From Blattamonas nauphoetae (Eukaryota > Preaxostyla > Oxymonadida), in the NCBI GenBank assembly GCA_033064195.1, contig JARBJD010000383.1:1-64000 (forward strand): 64,000 bases of DNA, written 5' to 3'. Positions within the stretch are counted from its first letter, which is position 1. Each line of letters opens with the position of its first letter. The translations under genes were made by a program, and so were the position numbers. The notes below the pieces were generated by a model that was given only the letters and a program-made list of their open reading frames with translations, was not told where the DNA came from and did no database searches. Shown one piece after another: positions 44,211-55,018 of this stretch.

Positions 44211-44893
44211 CCACTTTTCTTCATCTCGTCTGATTCTGTTCCCGTTCCTGATTTCTCCCAACTTCTCCCTTTCTCGAACTGTGTTTCATCTCGTCACTCT
44301 CACAACCATGCCAGACTCAGGGACGGAAAGAGATGATTCTGAAAGTGACGAGAAAGGGTGTCTCACAGGAGCTGTACGTGCACGTGCTGTCTGGGGAAGT
44401 GTTGTGTGTGGTGCTTCCGACGCAGCCGAGACATCAGCCAATGTTGTTGGTTTGGTGTGGTGAGATGCCGATACTCTTGTGATGGAGGATGGTGTCGGAC
44501 AGGTTGGGTGTGAGGAGAGAAGAAGATGATGAAGATGATTCAGGGACGGTGTGTGTTGTGGGAGTGGATTGAGTGGAGGAGGAAGGGATGAGTGTGGAAA
44601 TGACGAAGAATTGGAACGAACACAAGACACTTCGGTCTCGTTGCCACCCTCTCCTTCCCCGATCTCCCTCTGCTCCCTAATCGACACTGGGCACATGTAT
44701 CTCTTCTTGTGTCTTCATGCTCCACTGTTCGTCCACGCATCGTTCTCCGACACCATGTGGCCATCTTTCATGTCCTCTCCTTCACATACTTCCTCTCCAT
44801 TCATGAATAATCAGAACATAAGTTAGTTTTTTGTTTTATGTTCCTTTTGGGCAATACCTTCATCTAAATCTCAATATTTCCTTTTTTTGTTTC
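44211..44893. other. Spacer between ARM-like copies 1 and 2
   Basis: Short overlapping open frames occur on both strands (about 60-136 codons) with no recognised motif. Parts resemble the stretch at 52.4-53.4 kb in composition. No gene is called. Confidence 0.3.
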
Positions 44894-44906
44894 TGACCCA
44901 TAACGA
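44894..44906 (+). promoter_or_regulatory. Conserved upstream motif of ARM-like copy 2
   Basis: TGACCCATAACGA lies 38 nt upstream of the ATG at 44932, matching sites before the other paralogues. It also argues for the ATG at 44932 rather than an upstream non-ATG start. Confidence 0.35.
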
Positions 44907-44931
44907 GCGTTTTCTTTCTGTCTCAGAAAGA

Positions 44932-47900
44932 ATGACCGCGATTGACACGAAAACAGACACCTCCTCAAATCCTACACCCTTTAATATGTCCATCTCTCAG
45001 CTTCAATTTTCAATGGATTGCTCAGCGTTCCTGAATTGGACCGACGCTCAACAACAAGCTGTCCGCGAAAAGGCAGTTGTCTTTCGATCTCTCATTGCCA
45101 CTGTGAAGTTGCAACCTTCACCCGACGAGACTCTGGAAGCGAAAGTGGTGAAATTACTCGAATCTGTGAATCTGGATCAGAAAGAATCAGCAGATGCTTT
45201 TCTCAACAGTCCTGGGCGAACCATTGATGAATCGTTGACAGACTTCGTACAGTCTGTCGTGGTGCTCCTTTCTTCCACCAACCAGGTCATCGTCGCAGCA
45301 GCAATGAAGATGATCAGAAATCTGATCTTGTTCTGTTCAGCTAAAGTCCGACTTGCCCTTGTCAAAGCAGGTCTGATCCCTCAAGTCATCAACACACTCA
45401 ACCCACAGTCTCTTTCACTGACTGAAGCAGTCGATACCCACATCAACGTCATGAGAATCATCAACCATTCTCTCTTACTCGCAACTCCGGATGGTCTCAC
45501 ACAGCTCGGAATTGAAGATAGTAATGAACAACAAGCTGTTCACAAGATGGTTTTGACGCAAGTTCTGGCACCTTCTGAGAAATATATCTGCCATTTGTGC
45601 GCGAACCACACTTCGATCGTCGATGGTGACCAATCCAAGTATTTTCTATTCCTCCTCGTCCAACTCATCCAAATATCTCCTTTCTATAAACAAACACTGG
45701 AATTTGATCTGATTCTACCTGTATTTCTTACGATTCCAAGTTGTCTCACATTCTTCGAAGCAGATGGCTCAATCTGGCTTTTTCTGTATGATATGAACCA
45801 AGCCCAGCGGTTATGGAACATATACAGGGGAGAAATGCGAGAGATGTGGAAGCCAGTGGATCGAATGTTTAGAATGGAGGGCATCGAAGATGTGATTGAA
45901 CAAAAAAAGCTAAACGACAAAGATGGATCAAAAGGAAGATGGATTGTTGACAGCTCGTTGGCCTGTTAAGCTGTGTCCAGTCGAGGTGGGATTGTCCAGT
46001 CCAATGTCCAGTCTCCTATTTGGGCGATGAGAGATCTGACCCATGATATTGGTTATTTGGCTCCGAACATATTTTCTCCGCAGGGATTGTTAAATGAACG
46101 ATTTGTCGTTGTGTACATGAAATGCACCCCAAATAAAACCAATTGAAAGAAAAAGATATTTCAGTTTACAACTTTGCGAGGATCTGTACTGTTGATGTGA
46201 GATCTCGTATTCTTGCTGATATCTTGTTAGTTGGGCCGATATGTTCCTTTCCTCCCATGAATATAAAAACGCCGCTGCAGTTTATTCATTCTTATCTTTG
46301 TTGTGAACGACGTGCTGGGCAGCCACAATCGTAACATGTGCAATGAGGAGTGATGCAGATAACCAACACGGGGAAAGAACTGGAATGAGAGAGAAGAAAA
46401 TGAATGAGGCATGCGGAATGACAAACAAGAGAAATGTGGACATCCGGAGGTGTCAACAACAATCTCGTTCAAAAGACATACTGACCCGACCATCAACCAC
46501 AGAGGTGAAGAGAATCATCATCGACACTGAGTTTCCCGAAGTTAGAAGAGTTGTGCCGCAGTAACCCAACTCCTTGGAGAAATAGTTCGATGAGTCACAG
46601 ACAGCCTTTTTGATTCCGCCAAGACAGTTACGCGGTACTTCTCTGATGAATTGGTTCGAGCACACACAGCGTTGATACTTGTGGAGATGAGGGCTTGGGT
46701 GTGGTTGAGAGTGGACCTAAACATGATACCAAGAATCATCACAATTGCTGTGAATATCCGTCAAGGTATCCAGAATACAAATTCTTGCATTTGACTGCAA
46801 TTCTTTGGAAATATGCGGATGATTCCAAACAGGAGCAGAGGCGTGTCCAGAACACAATCAATGGTGATCGAGCAGGTCAGCGCTCACCAATGCGTTTGGA
46901 CAAATATATCTGGAAGATGAGGAAAAACATGAAAGAGAACATACTGTAGAGGATGAATCTGTGCATACGAGCAGTAGAGATTCATATTCCAATGAAAAAG
47001 AACTCATTCCCCCACATTGTGAGGAGTCATCATGCAATGAATCTCAGTTGCTATGAGAAGAGAAGAATTGAAAGAATGAGCAGAAGAAGCAAACAAACAT
47101 TGATTAAGACAACAGGGAAGATATAAATGATCACACAGATCATCCCAACGATTGACATAGCCGCAGAAGCGACCTGAATACAGAGAATATCGGATTCCAC
47201 ATCATAAATTGAAGAAACTCAAGTAAGTTGATCTCACCAGTGAAAAAGTCACGTATCATCGAGGCAGAACTTTGAGGAAAGGATGCGAAACGAAGGCTGG
47301 AACAGAAAGGAATAAAAGAAGAATTTAGAATGAGAAATTCACACATTTGAGTTCAAGCATAGAGATTCGATGGTGATATCAATCGTGGGGTGAGAGATGT
47401 TGTGTCTGGGGAAGAATGAATGAATTCTAGATCTGTTGACTTTGCGTCGCGATTTATGACCCCACGGTATTTCAAAACCGAGACGAAGTCGCCTAGTATT
47501 CAAAAAAAGTGAGAGAGACATGTGAACATCAAACCGTAATTGAGATGAGGATGTAACTCAATCCCTTAATAGGTGTCGATTGGACAGTCCAGGACTGGAC
47601 AGTCCATTGGACTGTCCAATTTTGCCGACTCGTCAAAACCTCAATAAACGGGATGCACTAATTGTGTAGACTTCAGAAAAAAAATTTCAGCGAAATGTCC
47701 AGTCACGTCCAATGACGTCCAATGGTGGGTGGATCAAGTCGAGATTCACACTTGGCTAAATATGATCAAATTATCTCCATTTCGCTATTTCTTAAGTGAT
47801 TATTGTCATTTCTTTGTGAAAATGATTGAATGAGTGAATTGAGGATGAGAGAAGCAAGTCTAAAAATGAATGTCCAATAGAGGTCGATTGTCCAGTCCAA

Positions 47901-47990
47901 CATTGGCAACGTCCAATCCAATTAACATGCCAAACAGCTCGATCAATTGGAGCAACCAGCAGGGCATGAACCTTCCAGAGCTTCGGTAGA
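44932..47990 (+). CDS. ARM/HEAT-like family protein, copy 2, split by a transposable element
   Basis: The coding frame runs from 44932 to 45957 (MDCSAFLNWTDAQQQA, FVQSVVVLLSSTNQVIVAAA, MFRMEGIEDVIEQKKLND, GRWIVDSS) and resumes at 47942 with INWSNQQGMNLPELR. In between lies a 1,976-bp element flanked by an 8-bp direct repeat; without it and one repeat the frame is continuous and matches copy 1. As the DNA stands, the frame runs into the element and stops there, so the gene is probably inactive unless the element is removed. The first UAG after the element is at 47988-47990, aligned with the UAG that ends copy 1. With UAR as Gln the frame stays open to UGA at 48512-48514. Confidence 0.75.
45958..47933. 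mobile_element. hAT-like element (8-bp duplication) in ARM-like copy 2
   Basis: The ends read TTGGCCTGTTAA and, on the opposite strand, TTGGCATGTTAA (11 of 12 identical). Both flanks carry ACAGCTCG (45950-45957 and 47934-47941). Near both ends a GGACTGGAC/GTCCAGTCC motif is repeated in either orientation (around 45985-46015 and 47575-47900), like the subterminal transposase-binding repeats of hAT elements. Length is 1,976 bp. No transposase was found. The interior holds fragments of a spliced membrane-protein gene. Confidence 0.82.
46453..47340 (-). pseudogene. Fragments of a spliced multi-helix membrane protein inside the element
   Basis: On the minus strand, intron-like GTGAGATC...TATTCAG (around 47245-47180) and GTTTGTTTGC...CTCATAG (about 47100-47052) bracket an exon coding MSIVGMICVIIYIFPVVLIN. 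Further left are a hydrophobic piece FILYSMFSFMFFLIFQIYLS and a Cys-bearing piece ending SNYFSKELGYCGTT. The order helix, helix, Cys-rich loop recalls tetraspanins, but the phases do not join cleanly. This is either a captured, decaying host gene or coincidence. Confidence 0.3.
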
Positions 47991-49439
47991 AACAGAATAG
48001 AACCAGCGACCATTTCGAACTATTTCTGTCTTATTATGGACACCAAACACTGTTTGTGTGTGATCTTTGTCGACTCTGGCATCGCCTCATGGTTTCATTT
48101 TCAAGAACGATTCTGATTCTCGCTCACTAGTCACCACCTGCTCCCACTCCTCCCAAATCAAACCTGTTCATCCTCGCCATTCCTCGCTCTCTATGGCGAC
48201 CTCATGGTTTCGTTCCCCAACCATCCATCTGTCTCTCACTCCCATGGACTATGCCATTTTTTAACTTTGACCAAATTGTCCCATTCAGCCTGACCACATT
48301 GTTTGATGTCCAGCAACTGTCTTCGAAGATTGGGGAGAAATGCTGCGGCGATGGAAGAGATGTCTTGACTCTCTTCGATTGGAGGGCGTCGACGACACGA
48401 TCGAGCAGCGACATGAAAACTAGAAACCAGAATCTGGGGACAGTCGTTGTCACAAGTCGAAAGAGCTGTGCCTTTGGCGGGATAAAACATCGCGGAGCAA
48501 GGTTGGCATTTTGAAGGAATCCTCGAACGAAGAATCAACCCAACTCACTCCATCTTCCTGACCCTCACTTTCATGCCAACTCGTCGCTCGGCACCAGCGA
48601 CAGCATTTCTCAGCCAGCCACTTCAGATTTGTTGAGAACTCACCTTCCCCATCAACCGCCCTTTCACAACTTTCTTGGCGAATGCAGCAGATGTGGATGT
48701 GTGTGGTTGACGTGATGATTTGAGTGGCCAGGCTGACAACTGCGGATGGACTTGAAAATGTTGAAAATGAACGCTCGATTGAATGACGGACGATTCATGG
48801 AATATTCTTGGAAGACGTTCAGGTTCCATCAGAGCCGTTGTCTGCACGTGCCCGAATACCGCTTTTCCAGCGTCGATAAACAACGATCCTGTCAATTCGC
48901 AGAAATGCCTTCTCTGATCGTTGTTGTCTACCCCTCTCCTCAACCGACGATGGTTTCAGTTCACTGGCTGCTCGTCTTCCACAGAACCGCACATTACATC
49001 TCGTCGTTTCGGAACAGAAATGGCTTGTGGAAATACTAAAAAAATGATGGATGTTCAGGCGAAACCTCCAAGCAGGAGAAATGTTGTTGGCAAACGGAGC
49101 GAGGCTTCTGATTGGCTGAGTGTGGAGGAGAAGCTGGCCCTTCCACCCTCTTCGCCAGAATGCTGCCAGAACACGATCATTCGGACATTTGGGTCGCCTC
49201 TCTTCCTCCTCCCTCCTTGTCGTTCGTCAGTGACGGCGTTGTGTTTGGAACGAGTTGACCGACGTTGTTGGACACATCGTCCTGTGCGCCCTTTGAAACG
49301 ACTTGTTCACATCCCTTGCTCGTTCTCCGTTCTAACGTCCTCTTGATTCATTGATTCTCCAACTCATCATGATTTAATGATTCCTTCTTCCTTTTTAATG
49401 ATTGTTTCATTTCATTCTCTTTCTTTGACTCTCTATTCC
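47991..49439. other. 3' region of ARM-like copy 2 without a confident gene
   Basis: The first ~500 bp keep the reading frame of copy 2 if UAG is sense. Beyond that are overlapping open frames on both strands (for example 48623-48943 minus and 48921-49346 plus), none with a known domain. The 38-bp minisatellite that follows copies 1 and 3 is absent here. Confidence 0.3.
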
Positions 49440-49451
49440 AACCCATAACGA
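49440..49451 (+). promoter_or_regulatory. Conserved upstream motif of ARM-like copy 3
   Basis: AACCCATAACGA lies 37 nt before the ATG at 49477, equivalent to the sites before the other copies, followed by a purine-rich GAAGAA next to the ATG. Confidence 0.35.
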
Positions 49452-49476
49452 ATGATATTGCTCAGAATCTGAAGAA

Positions 49477-51640
49477 ATGACAGATTTAAGCACCGATATA
49501 AACACCTCCACTGATTCTTCTAGTGTTGGTATCTCCTCTCACTGCCTTTTATCTTCTCCAGACAGTTCTTCTTTCCTGAATTGGGATGAAGAAGAACTTG
49601 AAACAGAATCCGAAAAGGCCGTTGTTTTTCGGTCTCTCGTAGCAATTGTGAAGTTCCAGCCTACTCTTGATGACGCCCTGGAAGCTAAAGCTCTGAAATT
49701 TCTCAAATCTGTGCGTATACAGACTCAGTCGTCAGCAGACGCTTTTCTCAGCAACTTTGCATCGTTCGCTGATGAATCCTTAACCGACTTCACACATTCT
49801 ATTGTAGTGCTCATTTCGTCCTCCAATCTAGTCATCACCGTCGCAGCAATGAAGATGCTGGATTGTCTGATCTGGAACAGTTCAGCGAAGGCTCTCCTTG
49901 CTCTCATCAAAGCTGATCTGATCCCTCAAGTCATCAATACTCTCAATCCACTGTCTCTTTCCTTTGCCGAAGCAGTCGATTTCCACACTGATCTCATTCA
50001 TTCCATCGACACATTTGTCTGGCTCGCAACTCCAGGTGGCCGCACAAAACTCGGACTTAAAGATGTCCACAAACAACTAGCTGTTCAGGAGACGGTTTTG
50101 AAGCAAGTTCTCGGGCCTTCGGAGAAGTATATTTGGCATTTCTGCGCGAACCACTTGTGCGAATCCACGATGACTTCGCACTATCCTCAAAAACGCACCA
50201 GATTGAGTCGTGACCAATAGAAGGAAGAGGAGATCACGTCTCATACCTTTCTTTTGCCATTTCATTCCTTGTTCGTTTCATTTCGCTCGCCCATTTCAGA
50301 AAATTGGTTTCGATTGCATCTTCTTTTGAGACCTTATCAATCGCAGAAAGTCAGTCTTCCACTAATAAATATCAGATTATGTCACCTTCTCATCAAATAT
50401 CTCACAAATTCAGCTCTCTCGTCGAATATTGGTTCGCAAGAAAAGGAAGTCCATTCTTTTATCCTGATCTCCAACAAGTAAACTAGTGATCAAACCAAAC
50501 ACCATATCATCGGTGTTGACAACTCATTTCACACATTTTTTCGGACAATACACTCCTCAAACCAATCCGGTCAAAATCAGGCGATTTCTATCTTCAATCT
50601 CATCCAAAGGACATGGTCAATCAAACAATCGCACAAATCTTATCTGTTTTCAGGAATCATCTCCCAACAGATGCTCATTTTGGTCAATCACAAGAGAAAC
50701 AGACTCCAATCGACAGTTCACTGCGATTCGCATTTAGACGGAACCAGACATATTTATCCAACTTGGTCGTGTTTGATCCCTTTTTATCAACATTTTCAGA
50801 CATGACAATAGTCAGTCGCCATTCAGTTCCCGTGTTTGCTTCGAACCAACTTCTGAAGTCGACCATATCCTTTGCGAGAATAAACTCGGGATGTTATATC
50901 ACTAAAAACAAGAACAAAGTCGAATAAGATTCTTTTGAATGACACACGAGACATTGGGAAGTCATTTTCTGCGATCTGATCACATTATCGGATATCACCG
51001 TGTTTTGGTTGTTTGTCCTTCAAGCTCCAGTTTCAGCATCAAAACATTCACTGTCTGATAATTTCCAGTTCAACAAAACAGAAACCTCACATGTTCGTAG
51101 ATAATGACGACAGAAGAAAGTTGTGACCGTTTATCACTATAGAGCTCGTTAGAAGAGAAATTTAGATGCGTCGTATGATCTCACTTCTTATTTGGTTTTG
51201 TTGTCTGATTTATTTCAAAAAATTCGAAAGTGTGTAGTCATCGTGGATTCGCACACTTTTCGATCGTCGATGGAGAACAATCAACTGAATTCGTGTCTCT
51301 TCTTACTGCTCTCCTCAAGATATGTCCATATTATCAACCGACAACGGATTTCGTCCTGAAAATGCCTATTGTTCTGACGATCCCAAGTTGTCTCACATTC
51401 TTCAGAGATGACTACTCTATCTGTAGGTTTCTGTCTCTAATGGTCAATGCCAGGCGGGAATGGAACATCCACGGCGATCAAGTGCAACAGATGTGGAAGA
51501 CAGTGCATCGAATGTTGAGAATGGAGGGCGTCGAAGATGTGATCGAGGAAAGGCTGCTAAACGACAGAAACGGAGACAGCGGAAGATGGATTGTTTACTA
51601 CTCTATAAGCTGGAACAGACAGCAGGGCATGAACCTTTGA
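49477..51640 (+). CDS. ARM/HEAT-like family protein, copy 3, split by a transposable element
   Basis: The frame runs 49477-50156 (SSFLNWDEEELETESEKAVV, FTHSIVVLISSSNLVITVAA, EKYIWHFCANH) and resumes at 51259 with SIVDGEQSTEFVSLLTALLK, RMEGVEDVIEERLLND and QQGMNL, ending at UGA 51638-51640. Between them is a 1,098-bp element with 19-bp perfect inverted ends and a 4-bp direct repeat. Without it the reading frame and the family alignment are exact. Present DNA reads from the gene into the element, so the gene is disrupted. The clean join and lack of other damage suggest a recent insertion. Confidence 0.75.
50157..51254. mobile_element. TIR element with 4-bp target duplication in ARM-like copy 3
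   Basis: Perfect 19-bp inverted repeats GTGCGAATCCACGATGACT (50157-50175) and AGTCATCGTGGATTCGCAC (51236-51254) are flanked by ACTT on both sides (50153-50156, 51255-51258). Length is 1,098 bp. A plus-strand frame at 50613-50927 (segments DAHFGQSQEKQTPIDSSLRF and FDPFLSTFSDMTIVSRH) looks protein-like but carries no motif I recognise. A 4-bp duplication with these ends does not fit hAT or Tc1/mariner; the superfamily is unassigned. Confidence 0.85.
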
Positions 51641-51902
51641 TATTAGCAATCCAATCAGACAAGAACCACCGACCATTTCTACCAATTTCTGGCTTCTCTT
51701 GAACAACAAACGCTGTTTGTGTGTGATCTTGATCTGCTCTGGCATCACTTCATGTTTTACCCGAACGATTGGGATGCTCTCTCACTCGTCACCGCACTTA
51801 CCTTCACACTCCCACTCCTCCCAAATCAAACCCGTCCATCCTAACCATTCCTTGCTGTCTGTGGCGACCTCATGGTTTCTTTCGCCGGAACAATAGGAAT
51901 TC

Positions 51903-52155
51903 TCCCTCACCACCCACACCCTCCCACACCCCTCTGCCTCTCCCTCACCACCCACACCCTCCCACTCCCCTCTGCCCCTCCCTCACCACCCACACCCTCC
52001 CACTCCCCTCTGCCTCTCACTCACCACCCACACCCTCCCACTCCCCTCTGTCTCTCCATCACCACCCACACCCTCCCACTCCCCTCTGCCACTTCCTCAC
52101 TACCACACCCTCCCACTCCCCTCTGCCTCTCCCTCACCACCCACACCTGCCCACT
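51903..52155. repeat. 38-bp minisatellite, ~7 copies
   Basis: Same unit as 43738-44210 with small length variants. It follows the segment shared by copies 1-3 (around 51700-51770), so repeat and gene were probably duplicated together. Confidence 0.88.
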
Positions 52156-53040
52156 CCACTCAGTGTCCTTCCACACCTCCTTCAGCGTTGCGTGTGCAAG
52201 TGGTTCTTCGTCAAACCCGTGTTCATGACTAACCTCAAGTTTCTTCATCCATCGCTCATTTTCCCTCGTCGTCGAGTTAGTCGCCCATACCTCCTCTCTT
52301 CCTTCCGACACCGATATTCCACTTCAAACTGGATCGCCTCCAAAAAATGGATACGGAATGTGGACAAGGAGGGGAAGGGGATGGGGGACGGAAGAAAGAG
52401 AAAGATGAGAAACGACGAGACACTATCGACGAATTGAGAGAGTGAATGTCAAAGGAGTGGAAGTGCGAGATTGATGAAGAAGAGGAGAAAAGCAGGCGAC
52501 AGCAGACGAATTGAGAAGGCGAGAGGAAGACAAGGGAGCGCAACAGAGTCACTCGAAGTGGGTGGATGCTGGACAAGCAAGGCAGATACTCGAGGCACGG
52601 ATGTGAGGGAGAGAAGCAAGAAGAGTGAGAAGGAGAGGAAGAGGCGAAGTGGAGGAAGTCCACGACACACCTCCCGCACATCTGTTCGCCTGTCTCCGCC
52701 GCGGAAGCCGAAACTCGACCTCACTTTTCGTCGCTCTCGCCGACGACACCGCAACTGATGATACACTGTCACCTCACACTTCGCCAAACAAACCCCAACC
52801 GCACTCAAGGGAATGACGAGAAGGGAAGAGCGAGGAAGGAGGAACCAGGAAGCGATTAGAGGCAGTGAACACAAAGAACAGGCCAGAAGCGAGGAAATGG
52901 AGTTCCCTCAAAGTGAATATGTGAACATTGTTGTTTGTCACTTCGCCAATTCCTCCTCTTTCTCTATATGTCCTTCTCTCTCTCCATCCTCATTTCTCTC
53001 TCTTTCTCACTCATCTCTTCTCTTTCATCTCCTTCTTCAG
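52156..53040. other. Purine-rich spacer with broken open frames
   Basis: Plus frames near 52350-52750 are Lys/Arg/Glu-rich and charged (such as KKSEKERKRRSGGSPRHTSR) but switch frame and contain UGA codons. This may be remnant coding sequence upstream of 53041. No domain is recognised. Confidence 0.3.
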
Positions 53041-53279
53041 GCTGTCAGCTCGCTTCTCTCTTCCCTCTCCTCGCTGTCCCTTTCGATGAAAACAACGAAA
53101 TCAGCGATGGCAGCGGAACTCGTCAAATTATGTGTGTTTGTGAGAGAGTGGGAAGCAGAAGGCTGGGATTTGGGGAACGAAGCCGACAACACGCAGTTGG
53201 AGGCACTGATGGGTGTGTGAGGGGAGGAACTGCGAAAGACGGAAGAACTGGAAGATGTGGTAGCCGACGCAGAATATTC
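53041..53279 (+). CDS. Fragment of an unrecognised spliced gene
   Basis: After a pyrimidine-rich tract ending CTTCTTCAG, an open frame encodes AVSSLLSSLSSLSLSMKTTK and AAELVKLCVFVREWEAEGWD. A GT at about 53214 and AG near 53250 would join it to DVVADAEYSK in frame. It looks like an amphipathic helical protein piece. Its continuation is cut off by the Tc1-like element at 53477. Function unknown. Confidence 0.28.
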
Positions 53280-53476
53280 GAAGTGTGTTCCCCTACACTC
53301 CACCATACTCTCTTCCCATCTCTCTCCTCCATTCTCTCAGAACCCTTTCGCTTCGCCCATCGAGTTTAGAGGGGCAGAACTGCTCTTTGGACTCATGGAT
53401 ACTACGCATATCGCTCACCATGCTGCGATGTTTGGTTCTTCCTGTTGGAAATCTGTTTCATTTCAATTTCATTGTA

Positions 53477-54964
53477 CAGTCTGTTCCAAAATGTTGGTGA
53501 TCTGTTCCAAAAATGATTCCCATCATTTGCTTTCTTATCTCTCATGGCTCAAGAAAATCCTCCACTGGGGCCTGCAGTTTGGCAGGACATGCCTAGGTTG
53601 TTAGTCTTTAACAATCAAAACCATATGGAATTGGAAAACCTGGTCAACTACGTTCCTCCTCCAGATTTGATCCGCGGACCTCCTGCTCCGTTTCCTCCCC
53701 CTGCACCCCTCCAACAAGCTCTGGGAGTTGTCCATTTCCACCAAAGATTCCCCCTCCCACATGCGAAACCAAAGCAAAGGACTCGTCCCAAACACAGTCA
53801 AGATCGGATCATCACCCCTGCTACACCAGCTAAAAGAGAGAAGTTAGCTCGTCTCTACAATGAATTTGGTGACCGGAAGGACGCAGAATGGTACGCTGGC
53901 GAAGTTGTTCTGAATAAATTCACGGTCATCAGACTTCTCAATCAATTGAAAAACCATATCGATATCACGTTCAGGCTTCCACGAGGAAGACCGAAATCGG
54001 TAAATACACCATTCATGAATGAATATGTAAGACGAATGCTTCGGCAAGAACCACGACGAGCGCTCCGAAAGATTTCTGCAAAAGCCAAAACTGAAAACGT
54101 AAAAATCAGTCCGACATCAGTTCACAGACTGCTTTCGGAGTCTAATCCAGAGACTGGTGGACATCCGATTTTCACTTTTAAAAAGATGAAACTCCGGAGT
54201 CCATCTGCAAATACTCCAGAGAACAAACAAAGAAGAAAAGAATTTGTTTGTGAATGGATCGGATTTGATCAACAGGGGTATAGAACGATTTTTATTGACG
54301 AGTCAGCTTGGAATGCTGAAACTATCAGACGATATGGATGGAGCGAAATCAACAAACCGGCTGTCCTCGACGCACCTCCTCGGATCTTGTCCTTCAGTCT
54401 AATTTCAGCGATTTCAGAAGATGGTGTACACCACTCTGAGATTGTTCGTGGTCCTGTTAATCATCACGTCTTCGAATCATACATCAAACGGCTGCTCGCT
54501 TCGCTCCCCAAGGATGACACATTTTGTTTCATTATGGATAATTGTTCAATACACAACGTATCAACAGATCAAATTATTACCGAAGCGAACCATTTTCTGG
54601 CATTCAACGCTGCCTACTCCCCAGATTTGAACCCGATTGAGCAGGTGTTTGGATTTTGGAAAGCCAAAGTCGAAAGGGACGTCCGAACTTGGTATGGTGA
54701 AGAAGCTTTTATAGATGGAATCAGAGCTGCTTTTGACAACCTAGACAAGCGAGAAATCCGAAGAACTATTCAACATGTAAAAACCGTGATATGGCCGAAA
54801 GTAATGAACGACGAAGACCTCTAAAACTTCGAATTGCGTGTGAATCATTCGCTCTTGACAGTTTCTATTCATTCAATTCTCTTCTATTTTATCTCATTTT
54901 TTTCCAAAATACACATTGTGGGAATCATTTTTGGAACAGATCACCAACATTTTGGAACAGACTG
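53477..54964 (+). mobile_element. Complete Tc1/mariner-like transposon with 48-bp TIRs
   Basis: The inverted repeats at 53475-53522 and 54919-54966 are identical over 48 bp when the flanking TA is counted. Each end begins CAGTCTGTTCC next to the TA target. The 1,488-bp element carries one uninterrupted transposase gene. Perfect ends plus an intact gene point to recent activity. It sits 15 bp upstream of the conserved motif before ARM-like copy 4. Confidence 0.93.
53544..54824 (+). CDS. Tc1/mariner-like transposase, intact
   Basis: The frame encodes 426 residues from ATG 53544. A Pro-rich head (~60-75) leads to helix-turn-helix DNA-binding repeats (KREKLARLYNEFGDRKDAEW, RALRKISAKAKTENVKIS). 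The DDE core has Asp in TIFIDESAWN, Asp in FCFIMDNCSIHN and Glu in PDLNPIEQVFGFWK, with 33 residues between the last two (DD33E). It catalyses cut-and-paste transposition at TA. No frame change or missing catalytic residue is seen. It ends with UAA at 54822-54824, unlike the host genes, which end in UGA. Were UAA read as Gln, the frame would run through the right TIR and out of the element to a UGA near 54992. Confidence 0.93.
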   Translation: MAQENPPLGPAVWQDMPRLLVFNNQNHMELENLVNYVPPPDLIRGPPAPFPPPAPLQQALGVVHFHQRFPLPHAKPKQRTRPKHSQDRIITPATPAKREKLARLYNEFGDRKDAEWYAGEVVLNKFTVIRLLNQLKNHIDITFRLPRGRPKSVNTPFMNEYVRRMLRQEPRRALRKISAKAKTENVKISPTSVHRLLSESNPETGGHPIFTFKKMKLRSPSANTPENKQRRKEFVCEWIGFDQQGYRTIFIDESAWNAETIRRYGWSEINKPAVLDAPPRILSFSLISAISEDGVHHSEIVRGPVNHHVFESYIKRLLASLPKDDTFCFIMDNCSIHNVSTDQIITEANHFLAFNAAYSPDLNPIEQVFGFWKAKVERDVRTWYGEEAFIDGIRAAFDNLDKREIRRTIQHVKTVIWPKVMNDEDL

Positions 54965-54979
54965 TACGCAACTTTTCTC

Positions 54980-54992
54980 TGACCCATAATGA
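54980..54992 (+). promoter_or_regulatory. Conserved upstream motif of ARM-like copy 4
   Basis: TGACCCATAATGA lies 39 nt before the ATG at 55019, the same motif as before the other copies. The Tc1-like insertion stops 15 bp upstream of it. Confidence 0.35.
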
Positions 54993-55018
54993 GTGAATGA
55001 ACTCCGACTCCGGAAGGA

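Noticed and set aside
43344-44336. 330-codon Pro/Ser/His-rich ORF
   Set aside because: Mostly the 38-bp minisatellite; its unique start is in a different frame from the segment conserved with copies 2 and 3.
45958-46145. C-terminal extension of ARM-like copy 2 read through UAA at 45967
   Set aside because: This sequence belongs to the inserted element, as shown by the 8-bp duplication and by the true continuation at 47942.
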